Source: Clostridium arbusti SL206
GTDB lineage: Bacteria; Bacillota; Clostridia; Clostridiales; Clostridiaceae
Reading direction: 5' to 3'
DNA length: 56,001 nucleotides
Assembly: GCF_000246895.1 (NCBI RefSeq)
Contig: NZ_BAEV01000011.1
Span: forward strand, 1 to 56,001
Shown: piece after piece, positions 17,576 through 25,669 of the stretch
Layout: every line of letters begins with the position of its first letter
Numbering within the stretch: position 1 is the first letter of the stretch
Made by a program: the position numbers and the translations under genes
Notes under the pieces: model-generated
What the model was told of the DNA's origin: nothing
Seen by the model: the letters and a program-made list of their open reading frames with translations, nothing else
Database searches by the model: none

Positions 17576-18739
17576 TTAAACTAATCTTTCCAAATGTGCA
17601 TCCATATTTGGATATTCATCCATAACTTTTAAATCAAAGGCAGCTTTTACAATGAAATCTGCAGTTTTCATTGTAGCTTCTGGATCTCTATATTGCCTTT
17701 GAGATTCCATTATTTCTCTTAACATCTTTCCATCTTCAGATAATAATTTCTTAACTGCATTATTTAAATTTCTATAATCCTTACATACTATTCCCAAATT
17801 ATTTTCCTCTATATAATAAGAATTTTCACTTTCTTGACCTAAAAGTTCACCAGTAATTATTATTGGTAAATTTGAAGCAACAGCTTCCATTAGAACATTT
17901 GGGCTTCCACGGGTAATTAGTATGTCCACTTCTTCCATAAGTTTATTCACATTATTGACATATCCATAAACCTCTAGTCTTTTACCATACTTTTCACTAA
18001 GTTTATTTTCAAGTTTATTTTTCATAACAGAATTCTTTCCTGCAACTATTTTAACATTACAGTTAAAGTTTTCTAATAAAATTTCTGCAATGTTGCCAAG
18101 TTTACCTACCCCTTCTCCTCCACTCATAAGAAGAAAATTCAAAGCATTCTCGGCATCATTATTTATAATAAGATTTTTTCTATTCTTTTTATTATAAAAT
18201 CTTGATCTTACAGGAAATTTATCAATTATCACTTTTAATTCATCCGCACCAAAATCAATACATCTTTTCTTAGCTTCTATTGTGGGAGCAATTATATAAT
18301 CTGCCCTTTTGTCCACCCACAAGGGTGTTATACTTATTAAATCAGCTAGCAGTGTAATAAAAGGTATGTTGTATCCATTTTTATACAATATATTTAATAC
18401 CGGTGCATTAAAATTAGGATGTATAGATAATATTAAATCTGGTTTCTCTTCATTTATAATTTTTAAGAATCCTTTTTCCATTGAAGTTTCAGTAAACTTA
18501 ATCATAACTTCAGGTTTTCTTAATGAAATATTCCATACAGCTTTCCATATGACTCTTGCTCTTCTAGTTAAAAATCCATAGGACTTACTAAAAGTACTTA
18601 ACAATATTCCATTTGTAGCAAAGCCTTCAATAACTTTTACATTTACATTAGGAATATTTTGAAACTGTTCTATTAGAGCCTCAGCAATACTTTTATGACC
18701 AGATCCAGTGTTATTTGAAGATATAATTAATATATTCAC
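17576..18739 (-). CDS. MGD/UgtP-type glycosyltransferase
   Basis: A 387-residue GT28-like glycosyltransferase related to monogalactosyldiacylglycerol synthase and UgtP, likely glycosylating diacylglycerol or another lipid on the cytoplasmic membrane. The N-terminus SSNNTGSGHKSIAEAL is the family's GxGH acceptor-side motif. The C-terminal half has LLMSGGEGVGKLGNI, GYVNNVNKLMEEVDILITRGSPNVLMEA and GQESENSYYI, the UDP-sugar binding region. The GTG start follows AAGGAGG. The gene is alone on its strand, next to cfa, another membrane-lipid gene, though a 240-bp gap separates them. UDP-GlcNAc:MurG-type activity is less likely. Confidence 0.85.
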   Translation of the reverse strand: MNILIISSNNTGSGHKSIAEALIEQFQNIPNVNVKVIEGFATNGILLSTFSKSYGFLTRRARVIWKAVWNISLRKPEVMIKFTETSMEKGFLKIINEEKPDLILSIHPNFNAPVLNILYKNGYNIPFITLLADLISITPLWVDKRADYIIAPTIEAKKRCIDFGADELKVIIDKFPVRSRFYNKKNRKNLIINNDAENALNFLLMSGGEGVGKLGNIAEILLENFNCNVKIVAGKNSVMKNKLENKLSEKYGKRLEVYGYVNNVNKLMEEVDILITRGSPNVLMEAVASNLPIIITGELLGQESENSYYIEENNLGIVCKDYRNLNNAVKKLLSEDGKMLREIMESQRQYRDPEATMKTADFIVKAAFDLKVMDEYPNMDAHLERLV

Positions 18740-18979
18740 GATTTTGCCTCCTTATTTCATATAGAGATAACTAAAATCTTCAAAAATGTATTAGTATTAA
18801 GTAAAATTTTAAATTATATTATTTTAAGATTTGTAATAATTATAAATATATAATGATTTCAAAATAGATTAATTAAAACCTATTTTATACACCTTTATTA
18901 TGCAATAACTAATATAGAAATGCAATAGTTCTATACTTCCAATACATCAAAATTTTATAACTATTACACTTATTTACAT

Positions 18980-20419
18980 TTACCTTTGTGCTTTTTCACA
19001 TCTGATTTTTTTACCCTTAATAGTCTTTTTCTTCAATGCCTCAAGTACTAAAGAACCTTTGCAATTTAGTATATCAATATAAGATAGATTATCTTGTATA
19101 TCTATTATACCTATGTCCGCAGCTTCTACCCCATTTATATTAGAAATAGTACCAACTATATCTAAATTTCTTATTTTTTTCTTTTTACCGGCATTTATAT
19201 ATATCTTTGTTATGTCCTTATCTATTTCAAAACTTTTTTTCTTCTTTAACTTAGGTTTATTTTTAATTCTATCATAAAATAGTTTTTTACCTTCTTCTAT
19301 ATCTTTTATCTCAGGTAAAACCCCTTGTTCTATGGTTCTGCCAATATATTCTTCAATTTCACTCAAAAACCTGGCTTGATTAGGTGTTGCAAAACTTATA
19401 GCCTTTCCCGTGTTTTCTGCACGTCCTGTTCTTCCTATACGATGAACATAGCTTTCCTTTTCAAAGGGTATATCATAACTTATAACATGAGTAATATTAT
19501 CTATATCAATTCCTCTAGCTGCTATATCTGTAGCAACTAAAAAGGTGAATTTCCCTCTTTTAAAATCTTCCATTACATTTAGTCTATCCTGTTGAAGCAT
19601 TCCACCATGAATTAACCCGCAAGGAAATCCCTTTTCCTTTAACTGCGAGAATAGATTTTCTACAGTGTTTCTCGTACTACAAAATATTATACAACTATCA
19701 GGATTTTCACTATATATTACCTTTTCCAGCAAATCAAGCTTTTCTCTTCCCTCAACATAATAATAGTAGTCTTCTATTTTTTCAGTTATTGCCTTTTTAG
19801 ATTTTATATTTATTACTTCTGGTTCCCTCATGTACTTATTGCAAAGTAATTGTATATTTTCTGACATAGTAGCTGAAAATAACATGGTCATTTTATTCTT
19901 TGGTAATTTATTGATTATATCTTTAACTTGATCTATAAATCCCATATTAAGCATCTCATCGGCTTCATCAATAACCAAATACTTTATCCTACTTAAGTCT
20001 ATTGTTCCTCTCTCAATGTGATCCATCGTCCTTCCAGGAGTACCCACTACCACATGAACTCTTTGTTTTAATTCCTTAACTTGAGATGAAAAAATCTGCT
20101 TGCCAAAAACAGCTGCACATCTAACTTTTTTAAATCTTCCTATATTGGATATATCTTCCTTGATTTGAACGCATAATTCCCTAGTTGGTGTAAGTATCAA
20201 TGCCTGAGGATAGCTATTTTCTATCTCTACCTTTTCACATATAGGTATGGCAAAAGCAGCAGTCTTTCCACTACCTGTTTGAGACTTTACTATTATATCT
20301 TTATTCTTCAAAACTAAGGGTATTACTTTTTCTTGAACTTCTGTAGGATTTTTATATCCAAGCTTATCTAAACATAATATAATCTCATTATCTATGTTAA
20401 ATCCATTAAAATTTGCCAT
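18980..20419 (-). CDS. dbpA: DEAD-box RNA helicase, DbpA/YxiN type
   Basis: ATP-dependent RNA helicase of 479 residues. Motifs in order: SQTGSGKTAAF (I), PTRELCVQI (Ia), VGTPGRTMDHI (Ib), VIDEADEML (II), LFSATM (III), DIAARGIDI (V) and YVHRIGRTGRAEN (VI). After a basic linker, residues about 405-479 form the DbpA RNA-binding domain (TKIYINAGKKKKIRNLDIVG...), which in E. coli and B. subtilis binds hairpin 92 of 23S rRNA. The likely role is 50S ribosomal subunit assembly. The ATG follows AGAGGTAAG. A decayed repeat lies just upstream. Confidence 0.9.
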   Translation of the reverse strand: MANFNGFNIDNEIILCLDKLGYKNPTEVQEKVIPLVLKNKDIIVKSQTGSGKTAAFAIPICEKVEIENSYPQALILTPTRELCVQIKEDISNIGRFKKVRCAAVFGKQIFSSQVKELKQRVHVVVGTPGRTMDHIERGTIDLSRIKYLVIDEADEMLNMGFIDQVKDIINKLPKNKMTMLFSATMSENIQLLCNKYMREPEVINIKSKKAITEKIEDYYYYVEGREKLDLLEKVIYSENPDSCIIFCSTRNTVENLFSQLKEKGFPCGLIHGGMLQQDRLNVMEDFKRGKFTFLVATDIAARGIDIDNITHVISYDIPFEKESYVHRIGRTGRAENTGKAISFATPNQARFLSEIEEYIGRTIEQGVLPEIKDIEEGKKLFYDRIKNKPKLKKKKSFEIDKDITKIYINAGKKKKIRNLDIVGTISNINGVEAADIGIIDIQDNLSYIDILNCKGSLVLEALKKKTIKGKKIRCEKAQR

Positions 20420-20447
20420 TATTACTTACCTCTTACTATATTTATTT

Positions 20448-20518
20448 TAGATATATTTAAATAAATAACTAGTTAGTATACATCACATCTTTAACTTGCT
20501 ATTTACTTTGGAGCGTCT
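20448..20518. repeat. Decayed short derivative of the interspersed repeat
   Basis: TTAGATATATTTAAATAAATAACTAG at one end aligns base for base with the normal arm, differing by transitions only; the far end is GAGCGTC-TTA. About 71 bp, interior lost. It lies about 30 bp upstream of the dbpA start. Confidence 0.65.
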
Positions 20519-20532
20519 TATATATTTTTCTC

Positions 20533-20574
20533 TAATAAATACGGACCAGCTTTAATGCTGGTCCGTATTTATTA
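20533..20574. terminator. Strong hairpin terminator between larE and dbpA
   Basis: An 18-bp perfect stem TAATAAATACGGACCAGC with a six-base loop. By position it ends the minus-strand larE transcript. Confidence 0.75.
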
Positions 20575-20645
20575 ACTTTTACTGATTAAAATACTCATTA
20601 TACTATAAATCATTATTGCCAATATTTCAATAATTTATTTGTTAT

Positions 20646-21470
20646 TTATACTTGTTTTTGTTGTTTTGTAAGAACTTCATTCATACTTCCAGTTCTATAT
20701 CCAAATAAATCTAAAGTTACATATTTAAATCCAATCTTTTTTAATTTGTCAGCAACCTTGTCCATTAATCCTAAATCAAAGAACTTTTCTCTTTCCTCCG
20801 GAGAAATCTCTATTCTAGCAATATCACCATGATGTCTAACTCTGACTTGACGGAATCCTAAATCTAGTAAAAATTGCTCTGAATCCTCTATCATTTTTAA
20901 TTTATTAATGGTTATCTCACTTCCATAAGGTACTCTTGAAGATAAGCATGCAAAAGAAGGTTTATTCCAAGTCTTTAGTCCCATAACCTTTGATAATTCT
21001 CTTATATCCTTTTTAGATAATTTTGCTTCTTTTAATGGGCTAATTACCTGAAGCTCCTTAGCAGCTTCCATGCCAGGTCTATAATCTCTTGTATCATCCA
21101 AATTTGATCCATCTAAAACTTCATCCAAATTATTTTCTTTTGCAATTTCACCTATCTTTGTAAATAGTTCTCTTTTACAATAATAACATCTATTAGTAGG
21201 ATTTTTTGAAAATCCTTCAATGTCAAGTTCTTCTGAAACTATTACAATATGCTTTACTCCTATTTCTTCAGTAAATTTTTTTGCTTCGTTAAATTCTCTT
21301 TCAGGATAAGTTGAAGACTTAGCTGTTACTGCAATAACTTTATCTCCAAGAACCTCTTTTGCAACCTTTAACAAAAAAGTACTATCAACTCCACCGGAAT
21401 AAGCTACTGCCACACTCTTAAGTTTTTTTATATTACTCTTTAAAATATCTAGCTTAGAATCAATACTCAT
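20646..21470 (-). CDS. larE: LarE-type ATP-dependent sulfur transferase
   Basis: PP-loop ATP pyrophosphatase of 274 residues that adenylates and then sulfurates pyridine dicarboxylate in making the nickel-pincer nucleotide cofactor of lactate racemase and relatives. SGGVDSTFLL at 25-34 is the PP-loop. Cys175 (PSFACLSSRVPYG) corresponds to the sulfur-donor cysteine of sacrificial LarE, but Cys95 and Cys98 (NRCYYCKRE) are also present. This three-cysteine pattern is that of the [4Fe-4S]-dependent LarE type. The ATG at 21470 follows GAGGAG; the frame runs a little further upstream. No larA, larB or larC lies nearby. Confidence 0.85.
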   Translation of the reverse strand: MSIDSKLDILKSNIKKLKSVAVAYSGGVDSTFLLKVAKEVLGDKVIAVTAKSSTYPEREFNEAKKFTEEIGVKHIVIVSEELDIEGFSKNPTNRCYYCKRELFTKIGEIAKENNLDEVLDGSNLDDTRDYRPGMEAAKELQVISPLKEAKLSKKDIRELSKVMGLKTWNKPSFACLSSRVPYGSEITINKLKMIEDSEQFLLDLGFRQVRVRHHGDIARIEISPEEREKFFDLGLMDKVADKLKKIGFKYVTLDLFGYRTGSMNEVLTKQQKQV

Positions 21471-21684
21471 ATTTATTCTCCTCACCACATAATAAAAATC
21501 AATAAAACATTATAAATTAATACTTACTTATTAAAATAATTTTATATATTCCTTTGTCAATTGTCAAGATTTCCAACTTCATCTAAATTTCCCGGGAAAA
21601 TTGACAAAAACATATACAAAGTATACAATTATTAGAGTTTTTAGACAAATTAAAGATATAAAATATGATTTTAAGGAGAAAAAA

Positions 21685-22827
21685 ATGACTACTTCATTTG
21701 AGGAATTAGGATTAAATATAGACTTAATAAACAGCCTCCAAAAACAGGATATAAATATCCCTACTGATATACAAACTAAGGTTATCCCTTTGGCCCTTGA
21801 AAATAAGGATATAATAGCACAATCTCAAACAGGTACTGGAAAGACTCTCGCTTACTTGCTTCCCGTATTTCAAAAAATAGATTCAAGTAAAAAGGAAATG
21901 CAATGCATTATCTTAGCACCTACCCATGAATTAGTAATGCAAATAGATAGAGAGATAGAACTGTTATCAGAAAACTGTGATAACACTATAACTTCTTGTA
22001 CAATAATAGGCGATGTTAATATGTCACGACAAATTGAAAAGCTAAAGAAAAAACCACATATAATAGTAGGATCCACAGGACGTATTTTTGAACTCATTAA
22101 AAAGCGAAAAATAACGGCTCATACTATTAAAACTATTATTATTGATGAATGTGATAAATTATTAGATAAAAATAACATATCTAAAGTAAAAGATATTATA
22201 AAGACTACTATGAGAGATAGACAGCTTATGGCATTTTCTGCAAGTGTAAGTGATAGCACATTAAACTCTGCTTCACTATTAATGAAAGAACCTTCAATTA
22301 TAAAGATAGAAAACGAAATACTTAATACTCACGTTAACCATATGTATTTTTTATCAGAACAAAGAGATAAATTTGAACTGCTTAGAAAAATAATAGCTTC
22401 TGAAGAACCTTCAAAATCTATTATATTTATAAATAAATCAGTAGAAATAGACTTTATAGTATCAAAACTTCAATATCATAATATAAGCTGTTATGGTTTA
22501 TATGGAAATGCTAAAAAAGAAGAGAGAAAAAGAGCCCTAGAAGACTTTAGAAGTGGCAAAATTAAATTTTTAGTAGCTTCTGATATTGCAGCTAGAGGAC
22601 TAGATATTAAAGATATAACTCACATATTTAACTTAGATTTACCTGAAGATCCAAAAGAATATCTTCACAGAGTTGGTAGAACAGGACGAATGAATACCTC
22701 AGGTACTACTATTTCAATTATAAGCAAGAATGATTTATCTACTATAAAAAAATATGAAAAGAATTTTAATCTAGATATTAAAGAGAAACATATATTTAAA
22801 GGTAAAATTATAGATAAAAACAAATAA
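21685..22827 (+). CDS. DEAD-box-type RNA helicase with DECD motif
   Basis: A 380-residue minimal helicase without a C-terminal RNA-binding extension. Motifs: Q-motif region FEELGLNIDLINSL, AQSQTGTGKTLAY (I), APTHELVMQI (Ia, usually PTREL), VGSTGRIFEL (Ib, usually TPGR), IIDECDKLLD (II, DECD instead of DEAD), FSASVSD (III, usually SAT), DIAARGLDI (V) and YLHRVGRTGR (VI). The several motif departures on the RecA-1 side suggest an unusual or weakened ATPase. The ATG at 21685 follows AAGGAG; the frame is open to 21601. It is transcribed alone on the plus strand and shares a bidirectional terminator with the aminotransferase gene. Confidence 0.85.
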   Translation: MTTSFEELGLNIDLINSLQKQDINIPTDIQTKVIPLALENKDIIAQSQTGTGKTLAYLLPVFQKIDSSKKEMQCIILAPTHELVMQIDREIELLSENCDNTITSCTIIGDVNMSRQIEKLKKKPHIIVGSTGRIFELIKKRKITAHTIKTIIIDECDKLLDKNNISKVKDIIKTTMRDRQLMAFSASVSDSTLNSASLLMKEPSIIKIENEILNTHVNHMYFLSEQRDKFELLRKIIASEEPSKSIIFINKSVEIDFIVSKLQYHNISCYGLYGNAKKEERKRALEDFRSGKIKFLVASDIAARGLDIKDITHIFNLDLPEDPKEYLHRVGRTGRMNTSGTTISIISKNDLSTIKKYEKNFNLDIKEKHIFKGKIIDKNK

Positions 22828-22870
22828 ATAATATAAGAAAAGGGGGTATTTCGCCCTTTTCTTATATTAT
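22828..22870. terminator. Bidirectional terminator
   Basis: AATATAAGAAAAGGG pairs with CCCTTTTCTTATATT around a short loop, directly after the plus-strand helicase and abutting the stop of the minus-strand aminotransferase. Confidence 0.8.
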
Positions 22871-24037
22871 TTACTTTATTGACTTTATGAATCTCTCTAT
22901 TCTCTTCATAGCTTCTAATATATTATCCATGGATGAAGCGTAACACGCTCTAATAAAGCCCTCACCACATTCTCCAAAAGCATTTCCTGGTATAACCAAT
23001 ACCTTTTCTTTTTGTAAAAGTTCTTCACAGAATTTATCTGATGTCATTCCTGTAGATTGTATAGACGGAAACACATAAAATGCACCTAATGGTTCAAAAC
23101 ATTCTAGTCCCATCTTTTTAAAACTACTTACCATTACACGTCTTCTTCTGTTATATTCTCCAATCATTTCCTTAACAGAGTCTTCTCCATTTTTTAGAGC
23201 TTCAATAGCAGCATATTGCGCAGTAGTAGGAGAGCACATTATAGCATATTGATGAATTTTCTTCATAGCTCCTACTAAAATTTTATTTCCACAGACATAC
23301 CCTAGTCTCCAGCCTGTCATTGCATAGGCCTTTGAGAAACCATTTATTACTATAGTTTTATCTCTTATTTCTGGAAAACTTGCTATAGATACATGTGTTT
23401 TTTCATAGGTTAGCTCTGAATATATCTCATCAGATATAACTATTATATCTTTATCCTTTAGTACTTCTACAATAGCCCTCAGCTCATCTCTTGTCATTGT
23501 AGCCCCAGTAGGATTGTTAGGAAAAGGTACTATTACAACTTTTGTTCTTGGTGTTATAGCTTCCTCTAGAAGCTGTGCAGTCAATTTAAATTCATCACAA
23601 GCCCTAAGATTTAATATCTTAGGAGTTGCCCCTGTAAAGGCCGTACATCCTTTATAAGCAACAAAACTTGGTTCTGGTATTATAACTTCATCTCCTGGAC
23701 CTACTAATGCTCTTAATGCTATATCAATACCTTCACTTCCTCCAACGGTTACAATAATTTCATTGTCTGGATTATAATCTAATTCATATTTACGTTTTAA
23801 AGAATTAGCTATTCCCCTACGCAATTCCATGAAACCAGCATTTGAAGAATAATGAGTATGACCTTGCTCTAATGAATATATTCCGGATTCAACTACATTC
23901 CAAGGAGTAACAAAATCAGGTTCTCCTATTCCAAGAGATATAGCATCATCCATATCATTCACCATATCAAAATACTTTCTTATGCCTGAGGGTGGCATAT
24001 TTCTTACATTATCCAGTATCATGTCTTTAAGCATCAT
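22871..24037 (-). CDS. Class I/II PLP-dependent aminotransferase
   Basis: A 388-residue fold-type I aminotransferase. Visible hallmarks: PPSGIRKYFDM, GEPDFVTPWNV, NPTGATMTRDEL (PLP region), ISDEIYSELTYE, and the Schiff-base lysine in NGFSKAYAMTGWRLGY. Such enzymes transfer amino groups between amino acids and 2-oxo acids. It overlaps the upstream Lrp/AsnC regulator by 4 bp (ATGA) and both lie behind a T-box leader whose specifier reads as alanine, which makes alanine-pyruvate transamination a good candidate. Aromatic or aspartate specificity is also compatible with the sequence. Confidence 0.88.
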   Translation of the reverse strand: MMLKDMILDNVRNMPPSGIRKYFDMVNDMDDAISLGIGEPDFVTPWNVVESGIYSLEQGHTHYSSNAGFMELRRGIANSLKRKYELDYNPDNEIIVTVGGSEGIDIALRALVGPGDEVIIPEPSFVAYKGCTAFTGATPKILNLRACDEFKLTAQLLEEAITPRTKVVIVPFPNNPTGATMTRDELRAIVEVLKDKDIIVISDEIYSELTYEKTHVSIASFPEIRDKTIVINGFSKAYAMTGWRLGYVCGNKILVGAMKKIHQYAIMCSPTTAQYAAIEALKNGEDSVKEMIGEYNRRRRVMVSSFKKMGLECFEPLGAFYVFPSIQSTGMTSDKFCEELLQKEKVLVIPGNAFGECGEGFIRACYASSMDNILEAMKRIERFIKSIK

Positions 24038-24513
24038 ATAAATAAGCCCTCCCTGTCATCCTTTGGTCTATCTCTAAAAATAGTTCCTTTATCCTTATAT
24101 TTCTTAAGTACAAAATGAGTAGAAGTACTCAGAACATATTCCTGAACAGCTAATTTTTCTGCTACAAATAAAGCCACTTCTTTCATGGTTTTACCTTCTA
24201 TTATAACTGTTAAGTCAAAGCCTCCAGACATCAAATAACAAGACTTAACTTCTGGAAACTTATATATTCTCTCAGCAACTTTGTCAAAGCCCTCGCCTCT
24301 TTGTGGTGTTATTCTAACCTCTATTAATGCTAATACTTCCTCTTTACTTGTCTTTTCCCAGTTAACCAGTGCAGGATACCCTACAATAACATTATCTTCC
24401 TCATATTTTTTGATAGCTTTTGTAACCTCATCTATAGTTTTTCCAGTCATTTGAGCTATTTCTTCTGCAGTATACTTACTGTTTTTTTCAAGAATCTCAA
24501 GAATCTCTTCCAT
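24034..24513 (-). CDS. Lrp/AsnC family transcriptional regulator
   Basis: A 159-residue regulator with an N-terminal winged HTH (LEKNSKYTAEEIAQMTGKTIDEVTKAIKKYEEDNVI) and a C-terminal RAM/AsnC ligand-binding domain (VLALIEVRITPQRGEGFDKVAERI...CYLMSGGFDLTVII). The family forms octamers and senses amino acids. It is the first gene after the T-box and overlaps the aminotransferase, so it probably controls the same amino-acid pathway. RBS AGGGGAGAAATTTT precedes the ATG. Confidence 0.9.
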   Translation of the reverse strand: MEEILEILEKNSKYTAEEIAQMTGKTIDEVTKAIKKYEEDNVIVGYPALVNWEKTSKEEVLALIEVRITPQRGEGFDKVAERIYKFPEVKSCYLMSGGFDLTVIIEGKTMKEVALFVAEKLAVQEYVLSTSTHFVLKKYKDKGTIFRDRPKDDREGLFI

Positions 24514-24554
24514 AAAATTTCTCCCCTTAGTAAAAATTATATTTATATATAGAA

Positions 24555-24858
24555 ATACTCCTTCATCCCATGTGAGGGACGAAGGAGTATTCGCGGTACC
24601 ACCCTAATTAAAGTCTTCTTAGACTTTCTCTTTAGCAGAAAATAAATTCTTTCCCCAGTAACGCGAGGACACGTCTTTATCTATTATAGTAATTGGTTAT
24701 GGTATCTTTAACTTGCTATTTCTTTTTGATACCTTACCAATTCCAATTTCTCAATAGGAAACTCCGAGGCTGCATTCCATAAGATCTATTGTTGAACTTT
24801 CACCTTACATCAACTCTCTTTGAATAAAATACTTATGTACTCTTCCCCATCACGGTCT
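24555..24858 (-). ncRNA. T-box leader, specifier best read as GCA (alanine)
   Basis: A complete T-box on the minus strand: AGTA S-turn near the 5' end, AAGAGAG and GGTGAAAGT in stem I, a long stem III, the T-box motif TTAGGGTGGTACCGCG (24592-24607), and a terminator ATACTCCTTC...GAAGGAGTAT (24555-24590). The helix CATAAG/CTTATG closes an eight-base specifier-loop strand GAATGCAG. By analogy with B. subtilis glyQS (GAAAGGCA) the codon is its bases 5-7, GCA (24771-24773). The tRNA-binding UGGU predicts discriminator A73, as in tRNA-Ala. Uncharged tRNA should permit read-through into the regulator and aminotransferase. Confidence 0.92.
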
Positions 24859-24889
24859 TTATGGCTAATTTCATAATTAGTTTTCATCA

Positions 24890-24918
24890 ATTATATCAAA
24901 AGAATCATTATTATTCAA
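24890..24918 (-). promoter_or_regulatory. Predicted promoter of the T-box operon
   Basis: TTGAAT and TATAAT separated by 17 bp on the minus strand, 30 bp upstream of T-box stem I. A full repeat copy starts 27 bp further upstream. Confidence 0.65.
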
Positions 24919-24944
24919 GATTTTTAGAACTTATTTTTAGCATT

Positions 24945-25103
24945 AGGCACATTCAAATAAATAACTAGTCAGTATGCTGGTCTATTTTGAATCCTACTAC
25001 GTCAACAGAACCCTCAGATAGCTCACTATCCTCAGAACCTGTTTCCTTGTAGACTTCAAAATATCCGTCGCATCTTTGACTTACTATTTATTTTCATATG
25101 CCT
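24945..25103 (-). repeat. Structured interspersed repeat, full copy 5
   Basis: A 159-bp reverse copy with TTA at both junctions. Its six-pair hairpin (24994-25008) reads CTGTTG-ACG-TAGTAG on the minus strand, with three G-U pairs and no mismatch. It lies between the T-box promoter and the end of gerW. Confidence 0.93.
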
Positions 25104-25147
25104 TATAAATAATTACCCTTTAATATAATATATTTATTTACAGTATA

Positions 25148-25546
25148 TTATTTTTCTTCTTTCGGTGTATCCTTAGACTCTGTTTGATTCTTACTTGATT
25201 TTTTAAATTTAAATTTTGAAACTATTTCTGGTACCATATTAAGTATGCTGTCTAAATTACTTTTACCTGTTATAGGTAAAAGTGTAACCTTATCTCCTGT
25301 AATTGATATTACTGCATTTGGAGTAACCTTAGCTGCGGCACCAAGACCAGTTCCACTTTTAGATTGGCTTTTAGTCCCATCATTTCCTCCACCGGTTCCA
25401 CATCCAAATGAAAGACTTATTATAGGTATTAACGTAGTTTCACCTACTACTATTGGTTCACCTACCACTGTTTCTGTCTTTAAAAATTTTTCAAGATTAG
25501 TAAACAAAGTATCTAGATTTTCTTTTAACGAAGTTTGATTCTCCAT
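25148..25546 (-). CDS. ytfJ: Sporulation protein GerW/YtfJ family
   Basis: A 132-residue GerW-family protein. In Bacillus the homologue is made in the forespore and affects germination. The N-terminal helix (LKENLDTLFTNLEKFLKTETVVGEP) is followed by the family's glycine-rich core (SLSFGCGTGGGNDGTKSQSKSGTGLGAAAKVTPNAVISI) and a Lys/Glu-rich tail. The ATG at 25546 follows GGGGAGGG; the frame extends six codons upstream. The ytfI-like gene lies upstream on the same strand, as in other spore formers, now separated by a repeat remnant. Confidence 0.88.
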   Translation of the reverse strand: MENQTSLKENLDTLFTNLEKFLKTETVVGEPIVVGETTLIPIISLSFGCGTGGGNDGTKSQSKSGTGLGAAAKVTPNAVISITGDKVTLLPITGKSNLDSILNMVPEIVSKFKFKKSSKNQTESKDTPKEEK

Positions 25547-25614
25547 CTTATACCCTCCCCACAATACTTTAAATTATAACTATTATTTAAGCTTTTTTAA
25601 TATTATATTTCTTA

Positions 25615-25669
25615 GTCATATTCAAAATATTCGTCGCATCCTTGACTTACTATTTATTTTCATATGCCT
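25615..25669 (-). repeat. Repeat derivative fused to the end of ytfI
   Basis: One normal arm (CATATGCC-TTA end through ATTCGTCGCATC) joined to a shortened other end (TTA-GTCATATTCAAA), with TTA on both sides. It looks like an internal deletion of a full copy through an ATTCAAA microhomology. It encodes the last residues and the stop codon of the neighbouring protein. Confidence 0.75.

Noticed and set aside
24772-24774. Reading the T-box specifier as TGC (cysteine), the triplet directly after GAA
   Set aside because: The known glyQS loop has one base between GAA and the codon, and the UGGU bulge predicts discriminator A, whereas bacterial tRNA-Cys has U73. GCA fits both.
2088-25103. The repeats as a CRISPR array or as ordinary terminators
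   Set aside because: Copies are dispersed over many kilobases, not regularly spaced, lack spacers and U-tracts, and have target-site repeats.
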